Position numbers and translations under genes: made by a program. Shown in pieces: positions 1 to 9,279 of a stretch of 64,000 nt of DNA. This DNA is from an uncultured Eubacteriales bacterium. Its GTDB lineage: Bacteria > Bacillota > Clostridia > Christensenellales > Aristaeellaceae. Position 1 is the first letter of the stretch; the number at the start of each line of letters is the position of its first letter. The notes beneath the pieces were generated by a model. It was not told where the DNA came from, made no database searches, and saw only the letters and a program-made list of their open reading frames with translations. Location: positions 19,080 to 83,079 of the forward strand of contig CACWLP010000017.1 in the NCBI GenBank assembly GCA_902761755.1. Reading direction: 5' to 3'.

Positions 1-532
1 CCTTCCAGGAAACGAACACCACCAGCGCGGTCATGACCGGGGCCATGACGCACAGGATGGCCGCCAGGCCGGTATCCATGGTCAGCGTGATGGCGATGCC
101 GCCCACCAGCATGATGGGGGCGCGGATGCCCATGGTCTGGATCATGCGCACGAAGCTCTGCACGTTATAGGTATCGCTGGTCATCCGGGAGATCAGGGAG
201 GGCAGGCCCACCCGGTCCATCTGGCGGCCGGAAAGGTTCAGGGCCGTATGAAACAAATCCCGCCGCACGGCGAAAGCGGCGTCCCGGGCCACGCGGACGC
301 TCATGCGGTTGGCGGTCACGTTCAGCACGCGGGTGATCAGCGTCAGCCCCAGCATGATGCCGCCCCAGGCCGCCACCGGCCAGGCGTTCCCCGCCGCGGG
401 GATCACGTGGTCCAGCAGGTGTTCCAGAGCGTAAGGGATCAGCAGCTCGGTGCCGGTGCCCATCAGCTTGATCAGCATGACCAGCAGAACAAATTTTCCG
501 TATGGGCGCACATATCGCCAAATCAGTTTCAT
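1..532 (-). CDS. ABC transporter permease/ATP-binding protein, N-terminal part (cut by window edge)
   Basis: The reverse strand from the ATG at 532 reads MKLIWRYVRPYGKFVLLVML and continues without a stop to the window edge. The visible part is the transmembrane domain of a multidrug/lipid-type ABC exporter: several hydrophobic helices, and a conserved segment LISRMTSDTYNVQSFV typical of the ABC_membrane family (established family knowledge). The ATPase half lies outside the window. A GGAGCG ribosome site sits about 11 bases upstream. Substrate cannot be told from what is visible. Confidence 0.85.
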   Translation of the reverse strand, partial: MKLIWRYVRPYGKFVLLVMLIKLMGTGTELLIPYALEHLLDHVIPAAGNAWPVAAWGGIMLGLTLITRVLNVTANRMSVRVARDAAFAVRRDLFHTALNLSGRQMDRVGLPSLISRMTSDTYNVQSFVRMIQTMGIRAPIMLVGGIAITLTMDTGLAAILCVMAPVMTALVVFVSWK

Positions 533-697
533 GGGATCGTAAAACGCTCCTTTTCGGACCGGAATGGGCTTTCATCCGTTGACGCGTCCGTACCATTATA
601 AACATGAACCCCCGCGTCAAGTCAATCTCTCCGGCGCAAAAATCTGTCCGGACGCAGAAAAACAGGCGCGGATTTTGCCCGCCCGGAAGCAGGAGGC

Positions 698-726
698 TTG
701 ACTTTTGCCTGCTCCCGGCTTATAAT
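698..726 (+). promoter_or_regulatory. SigA-type promoter of the gcv operon
   Basis: TTGACT at 698-703 and a perfect TATAAT at 721-726 are separated by 17 bases. Transcription would begin about 733, just before the glycine riboswitch. Confidence 0.9.
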
Positions 727-752
727 GGCTTTGGAAAAAGCGGATGATAAAT

Positions 753-955
753 CCGGGAGAGATCTCGCCGGAACATATTTTCGGGCCGGGACGCCGAAGG
801 GGCAGGAAAAACTCTCAGGCAAAAGGATCGGATTTTGACGCACCCTGGAAAGCAGCAATGCACCGACGAAGTAAGGCGGCGTTCCGCCGCTGAATCTTTC
901 AGGTGAAAAGACAGGGCACAGAACCACATTCCCGTGTGGTTTTGTGTCCTGTTTT
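753..955 (+). promoter_or_regulatory. Tandem glycine riboswitch with terminator expression platform
   Basis: Aptamer 1 (about 755-831) has GGGAGA, ACGCCGAAGGGGCA and ACTCTCAGGCAAAAGGA. Aptamer 2 (about 843-916) has CTGGAAAG, CACCGACGAAGTAAG and AATCTTTCAGGTGAAAAGAC. These are the conserved cores of the two glycine aptamers. CCCTG 843-847 can pair with CAGGG 912-916 to close aptamer 2. The same 3' bases also form the left arm of an 18-bp hairpin (911-928 with 935-952) followed by TTTT. Glycine binding should therefore prevent termination and turn gcvT on, as described for other Firmicutes (inference for this copy). Confidence 0.95.
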
Positions 956-1008
956 CCTGTTCCGGACGGGCCGCCCCCGCGCGGCCCACAGCAAAGGAGG
1001 AAAAGCGC

Positions 1009-2094
1009 ATGGACGGCAAAAAGACCCCTCTGTACGGCGCCCATCTCGCCGCGGGCGGAAAAATGGTGGAATTCGGCGGATACTGCCTTCCGGTTCAGTA
1101 CAAAACCGGCGTGATCCGGGAGCATATGGCCGTCCGCACGGCGTGCGGCCTGTTCGACGTTTCCCACATGGGGGAAATCCTGGTGGAGGGCAAAGGGGCG
1201 GTGGCTTACCTCAACCGTCTCCTGACCAACGATTATACCGTCATGCGCCCGGGGCAGGCCCGGTACAGCCCCATGTGCCGGGAGGACGGCGGCACGGTGG
1301 ACGATCTGATCGTCTACAAGATCCGGGACGACAGCTACTTCGTGGTGGTGAACGCCGCCAATAAGGAAAAGGATTTTGCCTGGATGAAGGCCCATCAGAC
1401 CGAAAATGCGTCCGTTTCCGACGTGTCGGACCGGTACGCCCAGATCGCCCTGCAGGGGCCGAAGGCGGAAGCCCTCCTCCGGCGGCTGACCGGGGAGCTG
1501 CCCGAAAAATATTACACGGCGCTGTTCGATGCCCGGGTGGACGGCATCCCCTGCATCCTTTCCCGCACCGGCTATACCGGCGAGGACGGATTTGAAATGT
1601 ATCTGGCGCCGGACCGGGCGGAAGCATTATGGACGCTCCTTCTGCAGACGGGAAAAGAAGACGGCCTCATCCCCTGCGGCCTCGGCGCCCGGGATACCCT
1701 GCGCCTGGAAGCCGCCATGCCCCTTTACGGCCACGAGCTCAGCGATACGATCACGCCCCTGGAGGCGGGCCTCCGCTCCTTCGTAAAACTGGAAAAGCCC
1801 GGATTCATCGGCCGGGAGGCGCTGCTTGCCCAGGCGTCCCCCCCGCGGCGCCGGGTGGGCCTGAAGATCACGGGCCGGGGCATCGCCCGGGAGCATCAGG
1901 AGGTATTCCTGGACGGCCAGCCCGTGGGCATGACCACCTCCGGCACCCACTGCCCCTTCCTGAACGGCCCCTACGCCATGGCGCTGGTCCGGGCGGACGT
2001 GCCGGCCCAGGGCGCCCGGGTGGAGGTGGACGTCCGGGGGCGGCGGGTGGAAGCGGAAACCGTCCCCCTCCCCTTCTACCGCAGGCCCCGGTAA
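1009..2094 (+). CDS. gcvT: Glycine cleavage system aminomethyltransferase (T protein)
   Basis: This 361-residue protein takes the aminomethyl group held on the lipoyl arm of GcvH and, with tetrahydrofolate, releases ammonia and 5,10-methylene-THF. The N-terminus (TPLYGAHLAAGGKMVEFGGY), then FDVSHMGE and the C-terminal GCVT barrel, match the family end to end. The start is the ATG at 1009, eight bases after AAAGGAGG; a longer in-frame extension back to 934 overlaps the riboswitch terminator and is unlikely. It is the first gene of the gcvT-H-PA-PB-lplA-lpd operon, under the glycine riboswitch. Confidence 0.97.
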   Translation: MDGKKTPLYGAHLAAGGKMVEFGGYCLPVQYKTGVIREHMAVRTACGLFDVSHMGEILVEGKGAVAYLNRLLTNDYTVMRPGQARYSPMCREDGGTVDDLIVYKIRDDSYFVVVNAANKEKDFAWMKAHQTENASVSDVSDRYAQIALQGPKAEALLRRLTGELPEKYYTALFDARVDGIPCILSRTGYTGEDGFEMYLAPDRAEALWTLLLQTGKEDGLIPCGLGARDTLRLEAAMPLYGHELSDTITPLEAGLRSFVKLEKPGFIGREALLAQASPPRRRVGLKITGRGIAREHQEVFLDGQPVGMTTSGTHCPFLNGPYAMALVRADVPAQGARVEVDVRGRRVEAETVPLPFYRRPR

Positions 2095-2164
2095 TAAACG
2101 CCCGCAGGCGTCAGATCCGAAATCCTTGCACCGTACATACAAATCATTGAAGGAGGACTGAACC

Positions 2165-2542
2165 ATGAATTTCCCGAAAAACCTCATGTACACCAAGACC
2201 CACGAATGGGTGCTGTTCGCCGAGGACGGAAGCGCCGCCGTCGGCATCACGGACTACGCCCAGGACCAGCTGGGCGACCTGGTCTTCGTCAACCTGCCAG
2301 AAAAAGGAGATCCGGTCACGGCGGGCGAGAGCTTTGCCGACGTGGAATCCGTAAAGGCGGTGTCCGACGTGCTTTCCCCGGTGACGGGCGAAGTGGCGGA
2401 AATCAACGAGCTGCTGGCGGACGAGCCCCAGCGGATGAACCAGGCGCCCTATGACAGCTGGTTCGTCAAGGTCCAAAACATCACGGACCGGGCGGAGCTC
2501 ATGGACGCGGAAGCCTACCAGGCCTACACGGCCTCCTGCTGA
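2165..2542 (+). CDS. gcvH: Glycine cleavage system lipoyl carrier (H protein)
   Basis: 125 residues, the usual GcvH length. It carries the lipoyl arm that shuttles the aminomethyl group between P, T and L proteins. The lipoylated lysine is in the motif ESVKAVSD (about residue 63). AGGAGG precedes the ATG by 8 bases. The gap of 70 bases to gcvT and its place before gcvPA fit one operon. The lipoate ligase at 5259 probably modifies this protein. Confidence 0.97.
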   Translation: MNFPKNLMYTKTHEWVLFAEDGSAAVGITDYAQDQLGDLVFVNLPEKGDPVTAGESFADVESVKAVSDVLSPVTGEVAEINELLADEPQRMNQAPYDSWFVKVQNITDRAELMDAEAYQAYTASC

Positions 2543-2561
2543 CGCCACGGGAGGGAGAAGC

Positions 2562-3881
2562 ATGGCGACTTACGTACCTGTCACCCGGGAGGAAGAAGCA
2601 TTCATGCTGGAAGCCTGCGGCCTCCGGCAGCTGGACGACCTTTACGGCGACGTGCCCTCCTCCGTCCGGCTGCGGACGCCGCTGAACATCCCCTCCGGCA
2701 TGGCCGAAATGGGCGTGCGGCGGGAAATGGAAAGGCTGGCCGGGCAGAACACCGTTTTCCCCGCCGTTTTCCGGGGCGCCGGCGCTTACCGCCATATGAT
2801 CCCCGCCATCGTGGATACCGTGACGGGCCACGAGGCCTTCCGCACGGCCTATACCCCCTACCAGGCGGAGATCAGCCAGGGCGTGCTGCAGTCGATCTTT
2901 GAATTCCAGACGGACATCTGCGAGCTTACCGGCATGGAAGCGGCCAACGCCAGCGTGTACGACGGGGCCTGCGCCGCGGCGGAAGGCTGCGAAATGTGCC
3001 GGGAAAGGAAGCGCAGCAGGATCCTGGTATCGGAAAGCGTGGACCCCAAGATCCTCTCGGTGATCCGCACCTACGCCTTCGGCCGGGACGTGCCGGTGGA
3101 AACGGTGCCCCTGCTGAACGGCGTCACCGATCCCGCGGCCCTGGCCCCGCTGCTAAAGGAGGACGTATCCTGCCTGGTGGTGCAGCAGCCGAATTTCTTC
3201 GGCTGCCTGGAGGACCTGGACGCGCTGACCCAGCGTGCCCACGAAGGCGGCGCGCGGATCGTGGTCCACTGCAATCCCATCGCCATGGCGATTCTGAAAA
3301 CCCCCGGCGAATGCGGCGCGGACATCGCCGTGGGGGAAGGCCAGCCCCTGGGCATCCCGCTTTCCTGGGGCGGCCCCTATCTGGGGTTCATGGCCTGCAC
3401 CGCCAAGCTCATGCGCCGCCTGCCCGGGCGGATCGTGGGCGAAACCACGGACGCGGAGGGCCGCCGGGCCTTCGTGCTGACCCTGCAGGCCAGGGAGCAG
3501 CACATCCGCCGGGAAAAGGCCTCCTCCAACATCTGCTCCAACGAGGCGCTGTGCGCCATGCGGGCCGCCGCCTACCTGGCCGCCATGGGGCCAAACGGAC
3601 TGAAGCAGGCCGCGCTTCAGTGCGCCGCGAAGGCGCATTACCTGCAAAAAGCGCTGGAAGAGGCCGGCCTTGCCCCCGTCTATCCGGATCAGCCCTTTTT
3701 CCACGAATTCGTGACGGAATGCCCGGACGCGGAAAGGCTGCTTGCCGCCCTGCGGAAGGAAGGCATCCTGGGCGGGCTGCCCCTGGCGGGGAAGCGCATG
3801 CTCTGGTGCGCCACGGAAATGAACACCCGGGAAGAAATGGACCGGGCGGCGGCCGTCGTAAGGGAGGTGATCCGGCCGTGA
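2562..3881 (+). CDS. gcvPA: Glycine dehydrogenase (decarboxylating) subunit 1
   Basis: 439 residues starting MATYVPVTREEEAF, behind GGGAGGGAGAAGC. It is the N-terminal subunit of the split P protein found in Firmicutes, which with GcvPB decarboxylates glycine using PLP. IPSGMAEMGVRREMERLAGQ and the later FVLTLQAREQHIRREKA region are typical. An upstream in-frame extension runs inside gcvH and is not used. Its TGA overlaps the GTG of gcvPB by four bases, which suggests translational coupling. Confidence 0.97.
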   Translation: MATYVPVTREEEAFMLEACGLRQLDDLYGDVPSSVRLRTPLNIPSGMAEMGVRREMERLAGQNTVFPAVFRGAGAYRHMIPAIVDTVTGHEAFRTAYTPYQAEISQGVLQSIFEFQTDICELTGMEAANASVYDGACAAAEGCEMCRERKRSRILVSESVDPKILSVIRTYAFGRDVPVETVPLLNGVTDPAALAPLLKEDVSCLVVQQPNFFGCLEDLDALTQRAHEGGARIVVHCNPIAMAILKTPGECGADIAVGEGQPLGIPLSWGGPYLGFMACTAKLMRRLPGRIVGETTDAEGRRAFVLTLQAREQHIRREKASSNICSNEALCAMRAAAYLAAMGPNGLKQAALQCAAKAHYLQKALEEAGLAPVYPDQPFFHEFVTECPDAERLLAALRKEGILGGLPLAGKRMLWCATEMNTREEMDRAAAVVREVIRP

Positions 3882-5284
3882 AGCTGATCTTTGAAAAAGG
3901 CCGTCCCGGCCGCGGAACGGATTATCTGGGCCCCTGCGACGTGCCCGGAATCGAAATCGGCGGCGCGAAGCGGGAACGCCCGCTGCGGCTGCCCGAGGTA
4001 TCCGAATCGGAAGTGGACCGGCATTATTCCCTGCTGGCCCGGCACACCCACGGCGTCAACGACGGCTTCTATCCCCTGGGCTCCTGCACGATGAAATACA
4101 ATCCCGCCGTCAACGAATACGCCGCCTCCCTTCCGGGCTTCACCCAGGTGCATCCCCTGCAGGAAGCGGATACCGCGGCGGGCTGCCGGGAGGTATGCCG
4201 GCGGCTGGAGGGCATGCTGTGCGAGATCACCGGCATGGACGATATGAGCCTGCAGCCGGCGGCCGGGGCCCACGGAGAATTTACGGGCCTGCTGCTGATC
4301 AAGGCGTATCACCGGGCCATGGGGCATACGGGGCGGAACAAGATCCTGGTGCCCGATTCGGCCCACGGGACGAACCCGGCCAGCGCCTCCATGGCGGGCT
4401 TCGAGGTGGTCAGCATCGCCTCCGACGAAAACGGATTCGTGGATCTGGCGGCGCTGCAGGCCGCCGTGGGCGAGGACACCGCCGGCCTGATGCTCACCAA
4501 CCCCAACACCGTGGGGCTGTTCGATCCCCAGATCCTGGAGATCACCCGCATCGTTCACGAGGCCGGGGGCCTGAACTACTACGACGGCGCCAACCTGAAC
4601 GCCATCATGGGCATCGCCCGCCCCGGCGATATGGGGTTCGACGTGGTGCACCTCAATTTGCACAAGACCTTTTCCACCCCCCACGGCGGCGGCGGCCCGG
4701 GCAGCGGCCCCAGCGGCTGCAAGCATTTCCTTTCGCCCTTCCTGCCGGGGAAGGACACCCCGGAATCCATCGGAAACGTGCGGTCCTTCGGGGGGAATTT
4801 CCTGGTGGCCGTCCGGGCGCTGGCCTACCTGATGACCATCGGGCGGGAGGGCGTGCCGGACGCCGCGAAGCACGCCGTGCTCAACGCCAATTACATGCGG
4901 GTGAAGCTGGCGGATCTCTTCCCCATGGCCTATGACCGGATCTGCATGCACGAATTCGTGATGAGCCTGGAAAAGCTCAAAGAGGAAACCGGCGTTTCCG
5001 CCCTGGACGCGGCGAAAGCCATGCTGGACCACGGCATCCATCCCCCCACCATGTATTTCCCCCTGATCGTTCACGAAGCGCTGATGGTGGAGCCCACCGA
5101 AACGGAAACCCGGGAAACCCTGGACGAAGCCGTCGAGGTGCTGCGGGGGATCTGGCAGGCAGCCCACGACGACCCCGAGCGCCTGCACCTTCTGCCCCGG
5201 ACCACCCCCGTCCGCAGGCCGGACGAGGTCTCCGCGGCGCGCAACCCGCGGATCCGCTATGATTTCGAAGCTGTACGTGGCTGA
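3878..5284 (+). CDS. gcvPB: Glycine dehydrogenase (decarboxylating) subunit 2
   Basis: 468 residues from a GTG start at 3878, with AGGGAGGTGA just upstream. This subunit holds the PLP lysine, seen in NLHKTFSTPHGGGGPG (about residue 265). Other family marks are YPLGSCTMKYNP and DSAHGTNPASASMAGF. Length is close to the usual 470-490. The end overlaps the start of the lipoate ligase by 26 bases. Confidence 0.97.
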   Translation: MKLIFEKGRPGRGTDYLGPCDVPGIEIGGAKRERPLRLPEVSESEVDRHYSLLARHTHGVNDGFYPLGSCTMKYNPAVNEYAASLPGFTQVHPLQEADTAAGCREVCRRLEGMLCEITGMDDMSLQPAAGAHGEFTGLLLIKAYHRAMGHTGRNKILVPDSAHGTNPASASMAGFEVVSIASDENGFVDLAALQAAVGEDTAGLMLTNPNTVGLFDPQILEITRIVHEAGGLNYYDGANLNAIMGIARPGDMGFDVVHLNLHKTFSTPHGGGGPGSGPSGCKHFLSPFLPGKDTPESIGNVRSFGGNFLVAVRALAYLMTIGREGVPDAAKHAVLNANYMRVKLADLFPMAYDRICMHEFVMSLEKLKEETGVSALDAAKAMLDHGIHPPTMYFPLIVHEALMVEPTETETRETLDEAVEVLRGIWQAAHDDPERLHLLPRTTPVRRPDEVSAARNPRIRYDFEAVRG

Positions 5285-6266
5285 AAGCCCCTCCTTCTCC
5301 GCGCCGGAAAACCTGGCGACGGAAGCCGTGCTGACGGGCTGCGCCGCCCCGGGGGAGATCATCCTCTTTCTCTGGCAGAATGAAAAAACCGTAGTGATCG
5401 GCAAAAACCAGAACGCCTGGAAGGAATGCCGCCTCTCCCCCCTGCTCCGGGACGGCGGCACGCTGGTGCGCCGGCTGTCCGGCGGCGGCGCGGTGTTCCA
5501 CGATCTGGGCAATTTGAATATCTCCTTCTGCGTTTCCCGCCCGGAGGAGGATATCCCGCGGCAGACGCGGGTCATCCTGAACGCCCTGCGCAGCCTGGGC
5601 GTTCAGGCTTCCTGCACCGGACGGAACGACTTGGAATTCGACGGGCGGAAATTTTCCGGCCATGCCTTCTACCGGCAGGGCGCCGCCTGCTGCCAACACG
5701 CCACGCTGATGCTGCAGGTGGATCAAGCAGCGCTGGAAAAATACCTGTGCGTTTCCCCCCTGAAGCTCCGCTCCCGGGGCGTGGATTCGGTGCGCGCCCG
5801 GGTGGTGAACCTGGCGGACCGGTTCCCGGCCCTGACGGTCCCCGCCCTGCGCGGGGCGCTGGCGCAGGCCTTCGGGGAGGAATACGCCCTTTCCCCCGCG
5901 CCCTTCCCGTGGGAAGAGCGGCTGACAGACGCCCTCCGCGCCCGGCGGCAGGAAATGCAAACGCGCTTTGCCTCCTGGGAATGGACCTTCGGCCGCAGGA
6001 TCCCCTTCGATCTTGCAAAGCAGGCCCGCTTCCCCTGGGGCGGAGCGGAAATGCAGCTGTGCGTGACGGGCGGGCGCATCCGGGACTGCAAATTCTACAC
6101 CGACGCCCTGGACCCTTTGTGGACGGAAGGAATGGAGCGCGCCCTGCAGGGCGTCCGCTTTGCGCCGCAGGAGATCCGCGCCGTCTTTTCCTCCCTCCCG
6201 GCGGGAGAGGATCCCCGGATGCGGGAGGACCTGGAACAGATGCTGCTGAAAATGACGGAAGAATAA
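5259..6266 (+). CDS. lplA: Lipoate-protein ligase A
   Basis: 335 residues. The family's RRLSGGGAVFHDLGNLN motif (near residue 70) binds lipoyl-AMP, and a C-terminal accessory domain follows. It activates free lipoate with ATP and attaches it to carrier lysines; GcvH three genes upstream is the obvious substrate. ATG at 5259 lies inside the end of gcvPB, so translation is probably coupled. Its position inside the gcv operon places lipoate salvage under glycine control. Confidence 0.95.
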   Translation: MISKLYVAESPSFSAPENLATEAVLTGCAAPGEIILFLWQNEKTVVIGKNQNAWKECRLSPLLRDGGTLVRRLSGGGAVFHDLGNLNISFCVSRPEEDIPRQTRVILNALRSLGVQASCTGRNDLEFDGRKFSGHAFYRQGAACCQHATLMLQVDQAALEKYLCVSPLKLRSRGVDSVRARVVNLADRFPALTVPALRGALAQAFGEEYALSPAPFPWEERLTDALRARRQEMQTRFASWEWTFGRRIPFDLAKQARFPWGGAEMQLCVTGGRIRDCKFYTDALDPLWTEGMERALQGVRFAPQEIRAVFSSLPAGEDPRMREDLEQMLLKMTEE

Positions 6267-6276
6267 GGAGAACAAT

Positions 6277-7647
6277 ATGCAGGAATTTGATCTGGTCGTC
6301 ATCGGGGCGGGCCCGGGGGGGTATGAAACGGCCCTGGCCGCCGCGGCGGACATGCGGGTGGCCCTGGTGGAAAAGGACGAGCTGGGCGGCACCTGCCTGA
6401 ACCGCGGCTGCATCCCCACCAAATCGCTGCTGCACACGGCGGAATTGCTGGAGGCCATGCGCCGCAGCGATGTCTTCGGCATCCGGGCCGGCGAAATCGC
6501 CTGGGATTTCGCCGCGGTGCACGCGCGGAAGGAGCAGGTGGTCCGGCAGCTGCGGGACGGCATCGCCCTGCGGCTGAAGCAGAAAAAGATCCCCGTTTTC
6601 AAAGGCGCCGGCGACATCGTGGACGCCCGCACCGTCCGCGTCCGCGGCGCGGAGGGAGAAACGCTGCTGAAAACGGAAAAGATCCTGATCGCCACCGGCT
6701 CCCGGCCCGCCCTTCCCCCCATCCCGGGCATTTCCTGCCCCCACGTGGAAACCAGCGACACCCTCCTGGAAAAAACCGACGGCGTCTATCCCCGGCTGCT
6801 GATCGTGGGGGGCGGCGTGATCGGGGTGGAGTTCGCCTCCGTCTTTTCCGCGCTGGGCAGCGCCGTCACCATCGTGGAGGCCACGCCCCGGCTGGTGGGA
6901 AACATGGATAAGGAAATCGGCCAGAGCCTGAAAATGCTTCTGAAAAAGCGCGGCATGCAGGTATACTGCGATACCCGGGTGCAGGAGATCCGGGAGGACG
7001 GCGCGGGCCTGCGCTGCCTGTGCCTGCAGGGGGATACGCCCCTGGAGCTTTCCGCGGACGGGATCCTCGTCTGCGTAGGCCGCAGGCCCTGCGCGGACGG
7101 GCTGTTTTCCGGCGGCTTCTCCGTGGCGCAGGACCGGGGGCGGGTCCTGGTGGACGAGCATTTTCAGACCAGCTGCCCCGGGATTTACGCCATCGGGGAT
7201 GTGACCGGCGGCATCATGCTGGCCCACGCCGCCGCCGCCCAGGGAAAATGCGCCCTGGCCCACATGCTGGGCAGGACACCCCCGGTGGCGCTGATCGTCC
7301 CGGCGTGCATCTATACGGACCCGGAGATCGCCTCCGTGGGCCTGACCCTGGAGGACGCCCGGGACGCGGGCCTGCAGGCGGACAGCCGAAAATACCCCAT
7401 GTCCGCCAACGGAAAAAGCCTGCTTTCCCAGCAGGAGCGGGGCTTCATCAAGGTGGTTTACGACCGGGACAGCCACCGACTCCTGGGCGCCCATCTCATG
7501 TGCGCCCGGGCGTCGGATCTGATCAGCGAAATGACCCAGGCCCGGGCGCGGGGAAGCACCCTGGAGGAGCTGGCCTCCGTGATTCGTCCGCACCCCACCT
7601 TCAGCGAGGGCGTCACCGAGGCCGTGACGCTGCCCCGGGAAGCGTAA
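6277..7647 (+). CDS. lpdA: Dihydrolipoyl dehydrogenase (L protein)
   Basis: 456-residue FAD flavoprotein that reoxidises dihydrolipoyl-GcvH with NAD+. Seen directly: the FAD-binding VVIGAGPGGYETALAA at the start, redox disulfide GGTCLNRGCIPTKSLL (about residues 40-50), NAD-binding LLIVGGGVIGVEFASVFSAL, and the C-terminal interface HPTFSEGVTEAV with the catalytic His. Preceded by AAGGAGAACAAT. Last gene of the gcv operon; no pyruvate dehydrogenase genes are nearby, so its partner is the glycine system. Confidence 0.96.
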   Translation: MQEFDLVVIGAGPGGYETALAAAADMRVALVEKDELGGTCLNRGCIPTKSLLHTAELLEAMRRSDVFGIRAGEIAWDFAAVHARKEQVVRQLRDGIALRLKQKKIPVFKGAGDIVDARTVRVRGAEGETLLKTEKILIATGSRPALPPIPGISCPHVETSDTLLEKTDGVYPRLLIVGGGVIGVEFASVFSALGSAVTIVEATPRLVGNMDKEIGQSLKMLLKKRGMQVYCDTRVQEIREDGAGLRCLCLQGDTPLELSADGILVCVGRRPCADGLFSGGFSVAQDRGRVLVDEHFQTSCPGIYAIGDVTGGIMLAHAAAAQGKCALAHMLGRTPPVALIVPACIYTDPEIASVGLTLEDARDAGLQADSRKYPMSANGKSLLSQQERGFIKVVYDRDSHRLLGAHLMCARASDLISEMTQARARGSTLEELASVIRPHPTFSEGVTEAVTLPREA

Positions 7648-7686
7648 GGGACCCCGGCGGCTCCGGCGGCGCAGGGGAGAATTGGA

Positions 7687-7715
7687 TTGACAAGCCGCCG
7701 CTGCGGTAGTATAAT
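7687..7715 (+). promoter_or_regulatory. SigA-type promoter upstream of the phosphofructokinase gene
   Basis: TTGACA at 7687-7692 and TATAAT at 7710-7715 with a 17-base spacer. Transcription from about 7722 leaves a leader of roughly 180 bases before the start codon. Confidence 0.9.
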
Positions 7716-7721
7716 TTTTCA

Positions 7722-7902
7722 GGTTATGATCCTTTTGCCTGCCGGCCCCCGATGCGGGCGCGGGACAAGGCGGAAGGATCGCCCCGGGAAGGGCGCGGGC
7801 CTTGTCCGCCCCAAGTCCGGGAAAAGGCGCACCACGGGCGGCATGCCGGGCATTTTCCGGTGCTACGGCGGCTGTACAAGAAAAAAGAAATGAGGAAATG
7901 AC
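7722..7902 (+). promoter_or_regulatory. Structured 5' leader of pfp, function unknown
   Basis: No supported reading frame. GGACAAGG (7763-7770) pairs with CCTTGTCC (7800-7807) and encloses a second GC-rich stem; more inverted repeats follow (GCCGGGC/CCGGTGC near 7844-7863). No U-run terminator is visible. I do not recognise a riboswitch class. Confidence 0.4.
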
Positions 7903-9135
7903 ATGAAAGGCAACGTTCTCGTCGGTCAGTCCGGCGGCCCCACGGCCGTCATCAACTCCAGCCTCGCGGGCGTGTTCAAGGCCGCGACGGAACTCGGCTA
8001 CGGCAAAGTGTACGGCATGCGCCACGGCATCCAGGGCTTCCTGCAGGGGAAGTACGTGGATATGGCCGAACAGATCCGCAACGACCTGGATCTGGAGCTG
8101 CTCAAGCACACCCCCTCCGCTTTCCTGGGCAGCTGCCGCTATAAGCTGCCGGAAATCGACCAGGACAACGCGATCTTCGACCGCATCTTCGCCCTGCTGG
8201 ACGAGCTGAACATCGAAGTGTGCATCTACATCGGCGGCAACGACTCCATGGACACCATCCGCAAGCTGTACGATTACGGCCAGAAGATCGGCTCCACGCG
8301 GAAGTTCGTGGGCTGCCCCAAGACCATCGACAACGACCTGGCCATCACCGACCATACCCCCGGCTTCGGCAGCGCTGCCAAGTACATCGCCACCTCCACC
8401 AAGGAAATCATCTGCGACGCGGTGGCCTTCGCCAACAAGAAGAACGTCAACATTGTGGAGATCATGGGCCGCAACGCGGGCTGGCTGACCGGCGCCGCCG
8501 CGCTCTCCAAGGGCGACGATTGCGTCGGCCCCGACCTGATCTACCTGCCCGAGCTGCCCTTCAGCATCGAAGGCTTCGTGGACGAAGTGAAGAAGCTGCT
8601 GGAAACCAAGGACGTGGTCACCGCCATGGTGTCCGAGGGCATCAAGACCGCGGAAGGCAAGTACGTCTGCGAATACGCCTCCAGCTCCAAGACCACCGAC
8701 GCCTTCGGCCATCTGCAGATGTCCGGCACCGCCGCGTACCTGGCCTCCGTGGTTCAGGGCCAGCTGGGCTGCAAGACCCGCGCCATCGAATTCTCAACCC
8801 TGCAGCGCGCCGCCTCCCACATGGCCAGCAAGGTGGACGTGGACGAAGCGTTCAACGCGGGCAGCGCCACCGTGCGGGCCGCGGACAAGGGCATTTCCGG
8901 CGTGATGGTGCTCATCAAGCGGGTGAACGACAATCCCTATCAGAGCGGCAACGACGTGTACGACGTGCACAATATCGCCAACGCCGAAAAGGTGGTTCCC
9001 CGGGATTGGATCAATGAAAAGGGCAACGGCGTCACCGAGCAGTTCATCAATTACGTGCGTCCCCTGATCCAGGGCTACGACGTGCCCGTGATGGTGAACG
9101 GCGTGCCCCGCCATCTGGTGCTCAAGGAAAAATAA
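7903..9135 (+). CDS. pfp: 6-phosphofructokinase, probably pyrophosphate-dependent
   Basis: 410 residues. It phosphorylates fructose-6-phosphate to the 1,6-bisphosphate in glycolysis. VGQSGGPTAVINSS binds the phosphate donor. IGGNDSMDT is the donor-selectivity motif: ATP enzymes have GGDGS, so Asn-Asp here, with PKTIDNDL and MGRNAGWLTG, points to the PPi-using clade common in Clostridia (family knowledge; donor not proven). RBS AGGAAATG and ATG at 7903. It stands alone between its own promoter and a strong terminator. Confidence 0.92.
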   Translation: MKGNVLVGQSGGPTAVINSSLAGVFKAATELGYGKVYGMRHGIQGFLQGKYVDMAEQIRNDLDLELLKHTPSAFLGSCRYKLPEIDQDNAIFDRIFALLDELNIEVCIYIGGNDSMDTIRKLYDYGQKIGSTRKFVGCPKTIDNDLAITDHTPGFGSAAKYIATSTKEIICDAVAFANKKNVNIVEIMGRNAGWLTGAAALSKGDDCVGPDLIYLPELPFSIEGFVDEVKKLLETKDVVTAMVSEGIKTAEGKYVCEYASSSKTTDAFGHLQMSGTAAYLASVVQGQLGCKTRAIEFSTLQRAASHMASKVDVDEAFNAGSATVRAADKGISGVMVLIKRVNDNPYQSGNDVYDVHNIANAEKVVPRDWINEKGNGVTEQFINYVRPLIQGYDVPVMVNGVPRHLVLKEK

Positions 9136-9161
9136 GCGGTAAAACCGGTTAACGGATGATG

Positions 9162-9223
9162 AAAAGCCGGGAGGCGGCCGCGGGATGAGCATGCTCATCC
9201 CGCGGCCGCTTCCCGGTTTTTTC
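9162..9223 (+). terminator. Very strong intrinsic terminator after pfp
   Basis: Almost fully self-complementary from 9167 to 9216 around GATGAGCATGCTCATC, giving over 20 base pairs, then TTTTTT. Preceded by AAAAG, so it may act in both directions. Confidence 0.93.
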
Positions 9224-9279
9224 CTTTTCCCGCTGTTTTTCACCCGGAGCGGGAACAGGCGCAAAGCAAAAAATCCCCC

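Noticed and set aside
5572-8712. Minus-strand open frame of over 1000 codons opposite lplA, lpdA and pfp
   Set aside because: It runs antisense to clear enzymes, has no domain signature, and is explained by GC-rich third codon positions leaving few stops on the other strand. The same holds for long frames at 3689-5575, 11605-14331, 53551-56328 and 45888-48143.
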